Shown: piece by piece, positions 18,416-27,602 of the stretch
Layout of the letters: each line of letters begins with the position of its first letter
Numbering within the stretch: position 1 is the stretch's first letter
Source: an uncultured Acetatifactor sp.
Lineage (GTDB): Bacteria > Bacillota > Clostridia > Lachnospirales > Lachnospiraceae
NCBI GenBank assembly: GCA_910578215.1
Contig: CAJTPH010000005.1
Coordinates: 1-64,000 of the forward strand
Direction: 5' to 3'
Length of the DNA stretch: 64,000 bases
The notes under the pieces: generated by a model
What the model was told of the DNA's origin: nothing
The model's input: the letters and a program-made list of their open reading frames with translations, nothing else
Databases searched by the model: none
Program-made: the position numbers and the translations under genes

Positions 18416-18535
18416 TTACGGCATTACCTCCGAGAGCTTGCCTTTTCCATCCTTGAGAAGCGCAAGTAAACTTACAAGTTCCTCATGTTCCTCTGAAAAA
18501 TCCTCATCGTTCATATCCATATACACATGATGCAT
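18416..18535 (-). CDS. Possible 39-residue small protein or gene tail
   Basis: A minus-strand ATG at 18535 begins MHHVYMDMNDEDFSEEHEEL and runs to a TAA at 18416, with an acidic then leucine/lysine-rich composition. The frame is open further upstream (SESKLMHH), and no good ribosome site is present, so it may be the C-terminal part of a lost protein instead. Family not recognised. The rest of 18319-18644 shows nothing else. Confidence 0.25.
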   Translation of the reverse strand: MHHVYMDMNDEDFSEEHEELVSLLALLKDGKGKLSEVMP

Positions 18536-18644
18536 GAGTTTACTTTCGCTGCGCTTAGGCACAGATAGGCCATGAAATAGCAAGCTTTGTGCCTTCTTTT
18601 ACTTTGTTTCTATGTTCGGCGCTCCCTTTTCCCTGAATCTTCTC

Positions 18645-20215
18645 TCACCCAATCAGTACCCTTTTTCCCTCAAAGGCGAATCCATACTTCCGTATCCTAT
18701 CCGCCGGTATTCCCTTTTCTTCCAGGATACTGGCGTACCGCTTTTCCTCAATCTGCTGCAGAGCTGCCGCCACGGTATCCTTCAATGTCGCCTCGTCCTC
18801 AGGGTCATGTACCTTGAACTCCAGGATGATTCCATCATCTTCTTTCGGATTTCTTGGCTCCAGCATGACATCATAGCGGCCGAATCCGCTTTCTCTGTTG
18901 GAGGTAATGGCATATCTCTCCTGCAAGTCCACCATCAGCCCCAGCACAAAGCCATGGTAAAATCGCTCCGGCTCCGCTTTTTCCGAAGGCTTCTTCCCCA
19001 AATCAAAATAGCTGAACGTGGCAAGAGCTATTCGGTTCATATAATTGTTCATTGCCTTTCTATCACCCAATAGCAAGGCCTTAACAAAAACATTATAATC
19101 GGAAGTGTACTCCGCAAACCAACCGTCAATCATACGCTCAAACATCATCTGTACTTCCCAATTTGTCAACCGAAGTTCGTAATCCGCTTTTCCCCGTTCA
19201 TCGAACATGACGCGCTCCCCCTTCAGATAACCACTGGCCAAGAACAAGCTCCAGATGGCATTCGTATTGTGCTCAAGCTGACTGAATATTATTTGTTCAT
19301 CTATCATCGCGTGAAAAGATTTCCCCTGCAGCAAATCTTCCATGATAATTTTCACTTCCGGGTCTCCCTCCCGAATCAGCTTCCCTACCAATATTTCACC
19401 TGCTCCTTCTTCTCCGAAAGTCTGTATTCTTCCAGCGCTGCAAGTACCTCCTCCTCCGTAAAGCCAAAGGAAGCAGCATATTCATCCGAAGTAGAGGTCA
19501 CTACCTTCAGATTATTCAAATCAGAAAAAATAGATTCTTTACTACTTCTCGTAATCCCTGTCATAACACCTCGTTCCAGCCAAGGATTCGTCTTAAATGT
19601 GGAATTGAAGAGACTCCTGATAAATGCCACGATTTCATCCCAGAATCCGCCTACAAAGGCTTCCTGCATGGGTGTATCATATTCATCCAGGAGGATGATG
19701 ACTTTCTTTCCATAATAGCGGTACAGATAATCTGACATCTGGTACAGCGCCGAGGTGGCATCGGAATTGCTGATCTCCAGCTCCAATATCCTGTCGAAAT
19801 AGGCCCTGTCCGCATCCGTCAGTACCTTACACTCTCTCAGGAAAGAGTATTTAATATACAGATTCCTTAAAATTTCGCACAGTTTTGCACGGGTATCTGG
19901 ATAGTTCACTTCCTTTACCCTGGCAAAGGACAGGCTGATTACAGGATAAGTTCCCTGGAGCTCTCTGTACCGCTCATATTTCCAGACAGAAAGCCCCTCG
20001 AACAGTTCACCTCGACCTGCATACTCTACTGAAAAGAACTGCTCCAGCATGCTCATGTTCAAAGTCTTGCCAAAGCGCCGGGGACGTGTTATCAGCGTCA
20101 CATCGTCTTTACGCTCCCACCATTCGCGTATGAAATCCGTTTTGTCCACATAAAAGCAGTCATTCGTAATGACCTTCCCAAAATCCTGTATCCCGATTCC
20201 TACCGTCCTTGCCAT
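18645..20215 (-). pseudogene. AAA-ATPase-like / PD-(D/E)XK nuclease-like protein with internal deletion and frameshift
   Basis: From ATG 20215 (GAGGTGCTT upstream) the frame encodes the AAA-ATPase-like domain: GIQDFGKVITNDCFYVDKTD, Walker A-like TRPRRFGKTLNMSMLEQFF, Walker B-like KKVIILLDEYDTPMQEA. It stops at 19385 after EKKEQVKYW. The other part of the same family, beginning VGKLIREGDPEVKIIMEDLL and ending in the C-terminal PD-(D/E)XK domain (FGRYDVMLEPRNPKEDDGII, then EFK), runs in another frame from about 19391 to 18645. Intact relatives have roughly 35 residues between these points, starting with YDGF. Here they are missing and the frame is lost. The family is linked to mobile or defence-type functions but the role is unproven. 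Confidence 0.75.
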
Positions 20216-20440
20216 AAGCACCTCTTTTTTGTATGTCTTCTGCCGTATTGCAGAAATACGATTCACACTCAGTTGTCTGCTTTTAGCATAACAAATTATA
20301 ATCGATATTACAATGATAATGTTTGCTGCGAATGGATATTAACCAGGCCAGACTTCTACCTGACGGTTCCCAATCAAATATATTTTTGCAATTCTATAAT
20401 TATATCAGCGAAAGAACACACCATCGACAAAATTTTTCTT

Positions 20441-20499
20441 TCACACCCCGATCAGCGCGTCAAAGGTCCCCGCCATATTAAGCCGGCCGTAGCCCCACT
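20441..20499 (-). repeat. Displaced copy of the S8 protease 3' end (putative att-type duplication)
   Basis: About 59 bases match the last codons of the protease gene at 26193-26250. The first 38 bases are identical, then four mismatches. On the minus strand it encodes WGYGRLNMAGTFDALIGV and a TGA stop, against WGYGRLDMAGTFDALIGV at the intact end, so three mismatches are silent and one changes Asp to Asn. Homology stops abruptly at 20499, where a repeat-rich sequence starts. Confidence 0.85.
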
Positions 20500-20630
20500 G
20501 ATGTCAAGTTAGTGTCATGAACTTTTGGGGTTAATTTTTTGAAAGCCTCGTAAAAGCCTATGTTTTCGTGGGGTTGATGTTAAATTGATGGCATGCCCAA
20601 CGTAAAATAATGTTAAATTAGTGTCAAGTT
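20499..20630. repeat. Three direct copies of a 23-base sequence
   Basis: Copies at about 20499-20522, 20575-20597 and 20608-20630 share the form TGATGTTAAATTAGTGTCA with few mismatches. Multiple directly repeated terminal sequences of this kind occur at ends of IS21-family elements, where they bind transposase, so this may be a leftover end. No transposase gene is next to it. They could instead be binding sites for a replication or regulatory protein. Confidence 0.6.
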
Positions 20631-20696
20631 GCTTTATGGTCGAAAGCTCTATTTGTATCTGCCTAATCCAGTGTCTTTGAATATGAGACATCTCCC

Positions 20697-22283
20697 CTAG
20701 TTTTCTATTCCACTGGTTCTTCTCCCCATCAACAATCTACGAATTTCCTCAAATCGACGTATCTGTTCATCCTTATAATCCTTACAGATTGTCAGCTCAT
20801 TTACCAGACTGACAATACATTCCACTGGCTCTCCGTTTTTGAACAAAGACTTCAGTCTCTCTTTATCTTTCCGCTCAATATGACGATATGGAACCGCAAT
20901 GTCCTTGAACTCTGTCGGTACAAGTTCGCATACCCCTCCTCCATAATATCGACCGTTGAATTCACATTGGGCAAGGGTGATGGAATTAAAAAAGCAGAAT
21001 ACCAGACTCTCGCCATCAAGCTCATCCTGAAGCCGCAAATGATACCCTGCATCCGTGGTATGTACATTCGCAGAGTTATAAAAAATCCTGGGCAGGATGC
21101 CATAACGTTTAAAAAACACTACTTCTCCCTTTTTCACAATTGGCACGCCATACCACGGTATCCGATTCGAACATTTATAACATTCTTTCAACGGTATATC
21201 GTCTATCTTCTGTTTCCCCGCCCACTCCAGATATCCCTGAAGCCCAATTGGCAATCTTTGCACATCCTTTTCCTGGGACAGATTCAACAAATAAGCTGGT
21301 CTATTGCTGCGTCTTATCTCGTTTACTACTTCCTCAGAGATTTCTACAGTGTCCTTCGCTATATAAGAAGCTTTCTGGACAATCGGAAGCACAAACTCCC
21401 TACACTGGTACTCCTCCACCTTTTCTTCTGGTAGAATAAAATAGCGGTTCCCTCCCGTTACAATACCTGGCGCAATCTCGCCCATATCCTTAATTCGCGG
21501 ATATCGGTTCACAGCACTTTTCAGCAAGGAAATATCGGCATCACCAAGAACTGCATTTGACCACTTTTTTAATGGTTTATTCCAGCAGATACTATTTTCC
21601 TGTATCGGAAGACTTTTTCTGCAGTCCTCATACACCTCGTAACATATATGTCTTTCCGTGCAGTTTTTATTTGTCAGATATACCAGACAGACCTCCTGTT
21701 CAATTTCTGGAAACAAGGCTTTCTGAAAAACAATAATATGTATTATATTAAATATCTTTTCCAGATGCCCTCTCAGCTTCTCCGCATACTGTACCTGTAA
21801 AAATTCCATCGGTAGCACAAAAAAGATGCTTCCACCCGGCTGAAGCAGACGACATGCCCCCACTACAAATGCCAGCCACATATTCTGCATCACCGTGCCT
21901 TTTAATCCCGCCTCTATACAAATAGTGTTCGCCTTATCAATATCTTCCTTTCCCATTAACTTCTTATTGATATATGGGGGATTTCCTATAATTAAAGAAT
22001 AGCGCTCGGATGCATTGACAGCAAAATTAAGGAAATTGTCCTTTACTATCAAGCAGGAGTCTCTACCATACTCCCGACACATTTGATCCACTTTTTCCTG
22101 AAATAGTTCAATGGCTGTTATGTGCTCCGCACACTGCTGTAACAAAGGAAGGAACCTTCCATCACCTGCTGAAGGTTCCAACACATTAGAAAAATCCTGC
22201 TGCTCACTTTTTAAGTACTCTATCATGAACCGAATTGCATCAGGCGGAGTATAATAAGTACCCGACAATTTATCGCTGTTCAT
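20697..22283 (-). CDS. N6-adenine DNA methyltransferase (TaqI/Eco57I-like)
   Basis: The 528-residue protein has the gamma-class adenine methyltransferase order. The AdoMet-binding motif EPSAGDG is at residues 36-42, the acidic strand AIELFQEKV is near 58-66, and the catalytic motif NPPY is at 101-104 within SLIIGNPPYINKK. The C-terminal 250 residues would form the target recognition region (contains TDAGYHLRL and FNGRYYGGGVCELVP). There is no obvious nuclease motif in it. Its ATG directly follows the TAA of the HNH gene, so it is translated in the same transcript. In the cassette it may protect host DNA, or act as the DNA-recognising component. Confidence 0.88.
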   Translation of the reverse strand: MNSDKLSGTYYTPPDAIRFMIEYLKSEQQDFSNVLEPSAGDGRFLPLLQQCAEHITAIELFQEKVDQMCREYGRDSCLIVKDNFLNFAVNASERYSLIIGNPPYINKKLMGKEDIDKANTICIEAGLKGTVMQNMWLAFVVGACRLLQPGGSIFFVLPMEFLQVQYAEKLRGHLEKIFNIIHIIVFQKALFPEIEQEVCLVYLTNKNCTERHICYEVYEDCRKSLPIQENSICWNKPLKKWSNAVLGDADISLLKSAVNRYPRIKDMGEIAPGIVTGGNRYFILPEEKVEEYQCREFVLPIVQKASYIAKDTVEISEEVVNEIRRSNRPAYLLNLSQEKDVQRLPIGLQGYLEWAGKQKIDDIPLKECYKCSNRIPWYGVPIVKKGEVVFFKRYGILPRIFYNSANVHTTDAGYHLRLQDELDGESLVFCFFNSITLAQCEFNGRYYGGGVCELVPTEFKDIAVPYRHIERKDKERLKSLFKNGEPVECIVSLVNELTICKDYKDEQIRRFEEIRRLLMGRRTSGIEN

Positions 22284-22868
22284 TTATTCACCCTTCACAA
22301 ATGCCTGGTCTATGTATTCATTAAAAAGCATATTGGTTTCTATATAAAGATTCTTTTCCTGCTCTGCCAGTCTTCCATCCTGGTATAGTTTCTCTAGTTC
22401 TTTCAGCTGTTGCTGCAGCCGTGCTGCATTCCAGTAAAGATCAGTCCTTCTGATATCTAAATGCAGCATATTGCACATACTTTTCCCAACATGTGTCTTC
22501 CCAACCACATATCCCTTTTCATCCCTCTCTAAATGCTCGTCAAATTCCAGATTTGCCGGATCAACGAACCCTGCTTCCGCATTATGCGACTGCGCAATAT
22601 CTCTTGTCGGCCATTTATCTGACTTGGACAGATTGCATCTTGAACAAGCCAGCACAAGATTGTAGTAGTCATTTTTCCGGCTTTCATCCAGGCTCTTTGG
22701 GACAAAATGATCTAAATGGAACTTTTGATGTAACACCTTTCCATTTTTGCCGCAATAACCGCACAGATAATAAAAATCCTGTTCCAGCCGCTCTCTACCA
22801 TCCTGATAATGCCCTAACCCTGATACGCCTTCCCTTCTACGGATTACTTTATCACCATGTACCCTCAC
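22284..22868 (-). CDS. HNH endonuclease
   Basis: A 194-residue protein with a complete zinc-type HNH motif: CGYC (Cys36, Cys39), HLDHFVPKS (His54 in the D-H pair), NLVLACSRCN (Asn70, Cys75, Cys78, Asn79), then K82. This matches the McrA-like HNH families that cut DNA. The start is GTG at 22868 with AAAGGAG seven bases upstream. It lies 18 bases after the receiver gene and abuts the methyltransferase gene. It is a natural effector for a defence role, but the cut site and trigger are unknown. Confidence 0.88.
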   Translation of the reverse strand: MRVHGDKVIRRREGVSGLGHYQDGRERLEQDFYYLCGYCGKNGKVLHQKFHLDHFVPKSLDESRKNDYYNLVLACSRCNLSKSDKWPTRDIAQSHNAEAGFVDPANLEFDEHLERDEKGYVVGKTHVGKSMCNMLHLDIRRTDLYWNAARLQQQLKELEKLYQDGRLAEQEKNLYIETNMLFNEYIDQAFVKGE

Positions 22869-22886
22869 TATATTCTCCTTTATTTA

Positions 22887-23534
22887 TCAAGTGCTAGTCT
22901 TATGTTCTGCTATAATAGAACTTCCTAATTCCAGGATTCTCTGTAATCGTTCCTCAAATTTTGAATCCAGCATATTTTTCGGTAATTTTTCTACCATCCC
23001 ATACGATGATAAGACCTTGTACAACTCAAGAAACTCTTCCTCGTCCGCCCCTAGCTCTCCTTGATGCTTCTTGTCTAAAAGTTCCCGGTACCGTTCCAAC
23101 TTCTGCTGACGGCGGGTCTGAAAGACTTTTGCGCTTTCCAACAGGACTTGGATAAAGGCTTTTAGCTCTGACTCCTTTTTCGGGTCTGCTGCCTCCGTAT
23201 CAAAAATACCCTTGGGGTATCGGTCCCGCTCTGCCACAAGACCGTCCGTTATTAAATCCGGATCCACGCCAGTCATGATAAAGCATTGGATATCCCGCAT
23301 AGAATCATTGATATAATTGATCAATGTGGTTCCGTTAAATCCAAAGTTCTTTACCATTTTATAATCAATCAAAAGCACATCTATTTGTTTCTCATAAATT
23401 TTGTCCAGAATATCCTGTTTGCTATTGCACTCGTCTATCAGCACCAGCTCCAGTTCTTTGCACCGCCGCAATAACGATCTCCTGTAATTTTCAAATTGTG
23501 CAGGTTCATCATCAATATATCCAACTCTATACAT
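22887..23534 (-). CDS. Receiver-domain protein (response regulator without classic output)
   Basis: The first 120 residues form a complete receiver domain: acidic pair Asp8-Asp9 (YIDDEP), phospho-acceptor Asp57 (LLIDYKM), Thr88 (IMTGV) and Lys108 (YPKGIFD). The remaining 95 residues are charged and helical (YRELLDKKHQGELGADEEEF), with no helix-turn-helix or enzyme motif. Such an output suggests protein-protein signalling. The ATG is one base after the stop of the upstream kinase-like gene, with GGAGG spanning the junction, so the two are translationally coupled. Confidence 0.85.
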   Translation of the reverse strand: MYRVGYIDDEPAQFENYRRSLLRRCKELELVLIDECNSKQDILDKIYEKQIDVLLIDYKMVKNFGFNGTTLINYINDSMRDIQCFIMTGVDPDLITDGLVAERDRYPKGIFDTEAADPKKESELKAFIQVLLESAKVFQTRRQQKLERYRELLDKKHQGELGADEEEFLELYKVLSSYGMVEKLPKNMLDSKFEERLQRILELGSSIIAEHKTST

Positions 23535-23535
23535 C

Positions 23536-25860
23536 CTAGCCTCCTAATATGATTTTTGCATAAAAACCCATTTCTGATCGCCGGTTCTCACTTAAATCAA
23601 TGGTTCCATTATACTCAGATATAGTGCGGTTTACAATCCACATTCCCATCCCTGTTCCATGGTCTTCATCCTCTCCATCAAAACGATGTCCGCTCTCAAA
23701 TGGCTCTAAAATCAATTCTGGCCGTTTTTTGTATTTCGGGATCAGCCCCCAGCCGCTGTCCTGATAATCCATGCACAATCCCTTTCCAAGTCCGGATATG
23801 TCCAATGTGATTTCCCGTTTTTCCAATCTCCTGTCCATTTCCCGGTCAAAAGATGCCAGGCTGTTGGCAATCAGGTTACTGATAATGTTTTCAATATCAA
23901 ACTCAAAACACCATAGCTCAATATCTGAATCACATCCATAAACCAAAGCAGTATTGCTTTTATCTAGGATATCTTTCCATGTGCTCATATATTGTTTCAA
24001 CATGGCCTGAATATTATGCTTTCTTCTCCTTCGTTTGTCCTTTTTAATGGATTCAATCGTAATGCCAAACCATGACGCAAAATTCTTTTTGACTCTGATT
24101 GCACGCAGGATATTCTGTAAGGCATATTCCACATCATTATCATATTCTATAGCCTCGTAGGCGGCATTTAATTCAAGCCCAATGTTATTGGTAGAGGTTC
24201 GAATCTCATGCATAAACATATTCGTGATAATCCCTGTTGTTGCCAATGTCTGAAGCATTTTGTTCTCATTTCGCAGTTCTTCCAGTTCCTCCGCCTGCTT
24301 CTGCTCCATGCCCTCCACCAAATTCATGACATCTTCTGGATTTGCAGAAGGCGGCAAACTCGATTTTGCGGCCTGATTCCCCGCTTTCTCTGTCTTTTCC
24401 AGCTGTTTACCCGAAGCCTGCTCCGCCTCCCACTCTTTCCGCGCTTCTGCAAGCTGACGCATCTTTTCCCGTTCAGACACAAGCTGGTCCTTTTTATCTG
24501 CAAATCTGGCCAACTTACGTCCCACGGACTGCCGATCCCGTTCAAACTCTTCAATCACAAACAGAAGAATCCGCTTTAACTGCGAGAACCCCACTCCCTC
24601 CTGAATGCCGTTCCGATTCGCCGCATCCTCCAGGTTTGTGTTTTTTCTGGATATCGACACTGTCCCTAACATCTGTTCCGAGCCAACACGCCAATTTCCG
24701 TGCTCTTTTCCAAGACCTGCCGGAGAACGGTTCCGTCTAGCCGAAAGCTCCAACCAATCAAAGTCATTATCCCCATACTCGCCATAAGGGCGCACACGAA
24801 ATTGATCGCGGTACAGCTTAATTCCGCCAAACTTTTTGGCGAGGTTTGCTCGACCTGTAATATCCTTATAATAAAATCGTTCCTGGTCTTTTTTATTTGC
24901 ACTTATTTTATAAAAGAATAATACTCCTTGAAAGTCTCCAATAAAATTCTCTTTCTCACCTATTTCTTCCATGGAAAAAGCTTCTTCCTTTTTCTTCCCC
25001 CGCAGATAGGCCTGCTCCTGTTCATCAAATTCTGCCTCTCTATATACCTCCTGCTCTTCTCCGCGAAAATCAAATTCATTTCGTGTAATCTGAATATCCA
25101 GCATATTGCTGGTCACCTGAAAATCAATCCGGTAATCATAAGACTCCACATTTGTACTGGTTATCAATGCCTCTTCCACATCCGTAGTATCATCAAAAAA
25201 CCAAACGCAGAAATTCTGTTTCACATCTGGAGGAAGCAAGTTCTCTAAATGGTTCCTGAGACGGTTCATCGTCCTTTCATCCCAGACATCGTGAAGATGA
25301 TTCAATCGAAATGCCGTTCCAGTTCCAGAAAAATCACATTCCACAATCTTCGATGCCACTGCCCGGTTTCTCCAACTTTCAATTCCGACATGATCCAGAA
25401 GGTGGGCATCCGTATCAAAAACTTTAGCTTTCACTTCTGATATCCTTTTGTTTCCGTCGAAGTCCCGCCAGTCTACAATCCATTCCAATCCGCCATCCTC
25501 TGAAATGGTAAGCATGTCACACTGATCGGACATCCGATCCAATGCAAATCGTCCAATTCCTTTTGCTCCGGTTTGTAACCTTCCGCTTTTTGTAACATAA
25601 GACTTCTTTTTGGATGAATTGCCAATGGTCATCCAATGAGTGCGTAGTACTTCCTCCTTCATTCCGCAGCCATTGTCCATAATGTAGACACAGTTTTCGC
25701 TATTGGCATAATAAAGACAACATACACTTGCATCTGCATCGTAAGCATTTTTTACGATTTCAAGCACTGCTCCCTCCAATTTCGACACATTCTCTCGCCC
25801 AATCAGTCTGGCAGTATAAGCATCTACATCAAATTCGATTTCTCTGACCTGTTTTTTCAT
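23536..25860 (-). CDS. Dual GHKL protein: Hsp90-like ATPase plus histidine-kinase core
   Basis: This 774-residue protein has two ATPase modules of the Bergerat fold. The N-terminal Hsp90/MORC-like module shows AVLEIVKNAYDADAS (Glu34, Asn38, Asp41), DNGCGM (62-67) and GAKGIGR (98-104). After a long middle region and a charged coiled coil (about 470-545), the C-terminal part has a phospho-acceptor motif MHEIRTSTNN (His551), N-box IISNLIANSLASFDRE, G1 DSGWGL and G2 GTGMGMWIV, as in sensor kinases. No membrane segment is seen, so it senses in the cytoplasm. The start 25860 is set by AAAGGAG. It is the first gene of the four-gene cassette. Confidence 0.85.
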   Translation of the reverse strand: MKKQVREIEFDVDAYTARLIGRENVSKLEGAVLEIVKNAYDADASVCCLYYANSENCVYIMDNGCGMKEEVLRTHWMTIGNSSKKKSYVTKSGRLQTGAKGIGRFALDRMSDQCDMLTISEDGGLEWIVDWRDFDGNKRISEVKAKVFDTDAHLLDHVGIESWRNRAVASKIVECDFSGTGTAFRLNHLHDVWDERTMNRLRNHLENLLPPDVKQNFCVWFFDDTTDVEEALITSTNVESYDYRIDFQVTSNMLDIQITRNEFDFRGEEQEVYREAEFDEQEQAYLRGKKKEEAFSMEEIGEKENFIGDFQGVLFFYKISANKKDQERFYYKDITGRANLAKKFGGIKLYRDQFRVRPYGEYGDNDFDWLELSARRNRSPAGLGKEHGNWRVGSEQMLGTVSISRKNTNLEDAANRNGIQEGVGFSQLKRILLFVIEEFERDRQSVGRKLARFADKKDQLVSEREKMRQLAEARKEWEAEQASGKQLEKTEKAGNQAAKSSLPPSANPEDVMNLVEGMEQKQAEELEELRNENKMLQTLATTGIITNMFMHEIRTSTNNIGLELNAAYEAIEYDNDVEYALQNILRAIRVKKNFASWFGITIESIKKDKRRRRKHNIQAMLKQYMSTWKDILDKSNTALVYGCDSDIELWCFEFDIENIISNLIANSLASFDREMDRRLEKREITLDISGLGKGLCMDYQDSGWGLIPKYKKRPELILEPFESGHRFDGEDEDHGTGMGMWIVNRTISEYNGTIDLSENRRSEMGFYAKIILGG

Positions 25861-26077
25861 GAGAACTCCTTTGGCAACAATATTATTGTTATTGTACCAA
25901 ATAATATGCATTTCTACAACTTTCATTATAAAGAATTTAATATTAGGATATTTCGAAAAAATGTCAGCTTCCAGCAAGAAATCTTTTTCACCAAACGACC
26001 TGCATCTTTTTTAATGGCTGTCAATCTGGTCTGTCCCTTTTATACTGCTCATAGTCGAATTATAACCTAGCACGAAG

Positions 26078-26146
26078 AAAAGTCTATATCAAAATAATAA
26101 AAACCGGCAGACTACGTCATTCCTATCATTTTTGATATAGACTTTT
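26078..26146. repeat. 17-bp perfect inverted repeat
   Basis: Arms 26078-26094 (AAAAGTCTATATCAAAA) and 26130-26146 are perfectly complementary, with 35 bases between. On the minus strand it ends in TTTT and lies just after the protease stop, so it could be a terminator. Its length and AT richness also fit the end of a small mobile element or a recombination site. Confidence 0.65.
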
Positions 26147-26192
26147 AGGGTTACCGTTATTTATACAAAAAAACGGTATTTCGTTAATTTTT

Positions 26193-27576
26193 TCACACCC
26201 CGATCAGCGCGTCAAAGGTCCCCGCCATATCAAGCCGCCCATACCCCCACTCCCTGTTTGGATAGGTCATGTCAAAGCTTCGGGAGGCGCCCCTGATAAA
26301 ATAATTTTTGATTTCCCGGCTTTCCACATAGGGATTATTTCCGTCCACCACCGCCCATTGCATAAATTGCGCCACCGCGCCTGCTGCAATGGCTGCGGCA
26401 TAAGAGCTGCCCGTTCCCGCCCCGCGAATGGTGGATACATTCACCCCGGGAGCCGCAAACTCCGGCTTGATTACCCCTATTCTTGAAAATCCCCTGCCGG
26501 AATCAATATAAAAGCTGTTATTGGAGGAATCATAGGTAGACACACTGATGACATCCGCCGCCATGGACGGCTCTGTCAAGGTAATATAAGGGGTGGGCGC
26601 CAGAAAACTCACAGGGGCATTCAAAAACTGTGTGATGGGCAGCCACATATGAAAAGTCCCGTTGTGTATCTCTCCGGCGGGCTGCACCTGAAAGGTCCAG
26701 ATACCGGGTGTGGGCGCCACCACCCGCATAAATATCAGCTCCTCTCCGGACGCCGCCTCAACCAGGTTTCCTACCAAGGTGATCCTCGTGCGTTCGTACA
26801 CAAAACCGTAGGTGATACCGTCTCGAACCCCCAGCCGGATAGGCGGGATTGTCTCCCCTCCCGGCGACCGCACGGACACAGTGAATACATCCGGCACGTT
26901 TCCCCACAGCTCCAGCATAAATCCCTGCGAGTTCTCCCCAACCCTGATCTCCACATCCGTGCCGTTTGTGCTGCTTCCCCTGCCGGTTTCAATTCTGCCC
27001 TGAAAATGGTGGGAGGCATTTCCCTCGTTGCCGCCGCAGACTACCACTGCCCTGCTGCGCTTGATCGCCACGGTCTCCAGATATCTGGATAGGGCCGAGT
27101 TGCCAGCGTGATCCCCGTAGCCGGTTCCTATTCCCAGGCAGATAACCACGGGTCTGTAAAACATATTTGTAAAACCGTCCACATACTTGACCGCCAGCAT
27201 AATATCATTTTCCTGATAGGCAGGTACCCCGGACGGCACCAGAAAAAACTCCCGCAGGTAGGGCTTGCATTCCTTAAGCTTCACCACTACGATATCCGCT
27301 TCCGGCGCCGCGCCAAAATAGCTGAGGCCGTTTCCAAGCCTGCTGCCTGCCGCAATGCCCGCCATGGCGCTGCCGTGCCCGTTTTCGTCACGGCTCGGCA
27401 CTATCTCGAAGGGGTTTTCGGACCGCAGCGCCCTGTTGATATCCTCCCTGGTATACTCTGTGCCGTACAGAAAGCCTTCGGGCGGTGTTCCCGACTGAAC
27501 GGTCTGATCCCAGATAGCCAATATGCGGCTGTTTCCCTCGCTGTCCCGGAATGCCGGGGCAGTATAGTCAATCCCC
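26193..27576 (-). pseudogene. S8 (subtilisin-like) protease, 3' part separated from its start
   Basis: The frame enters from the insertion junction at 27576 and reads IDYTAPAFRDSEGNSRILAI, then WDQTVQSGTPPEGFLYGTEY. It carries the catalytic His in RDENGHGSAMAGIAAG and the catalytic Ser in GAGTGSSYAAAIAAGAVAQF. In the rejoined 571-residue protein these would be His178 and Ser502, with Asp110 supplied by the other part at 36528-36863. A short translation could start inside (TTG near 27521), but would lack the Asp and be inactive. The family resembles the Csp-like S8 proteases of clostridia. The 3' 58 bases are duplicated at 20441-20499. Confidence 0.88.
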
Positions 27577-27602
27577 TCTCCTGTTAAACAGTTGCAAAAA
27601 GC

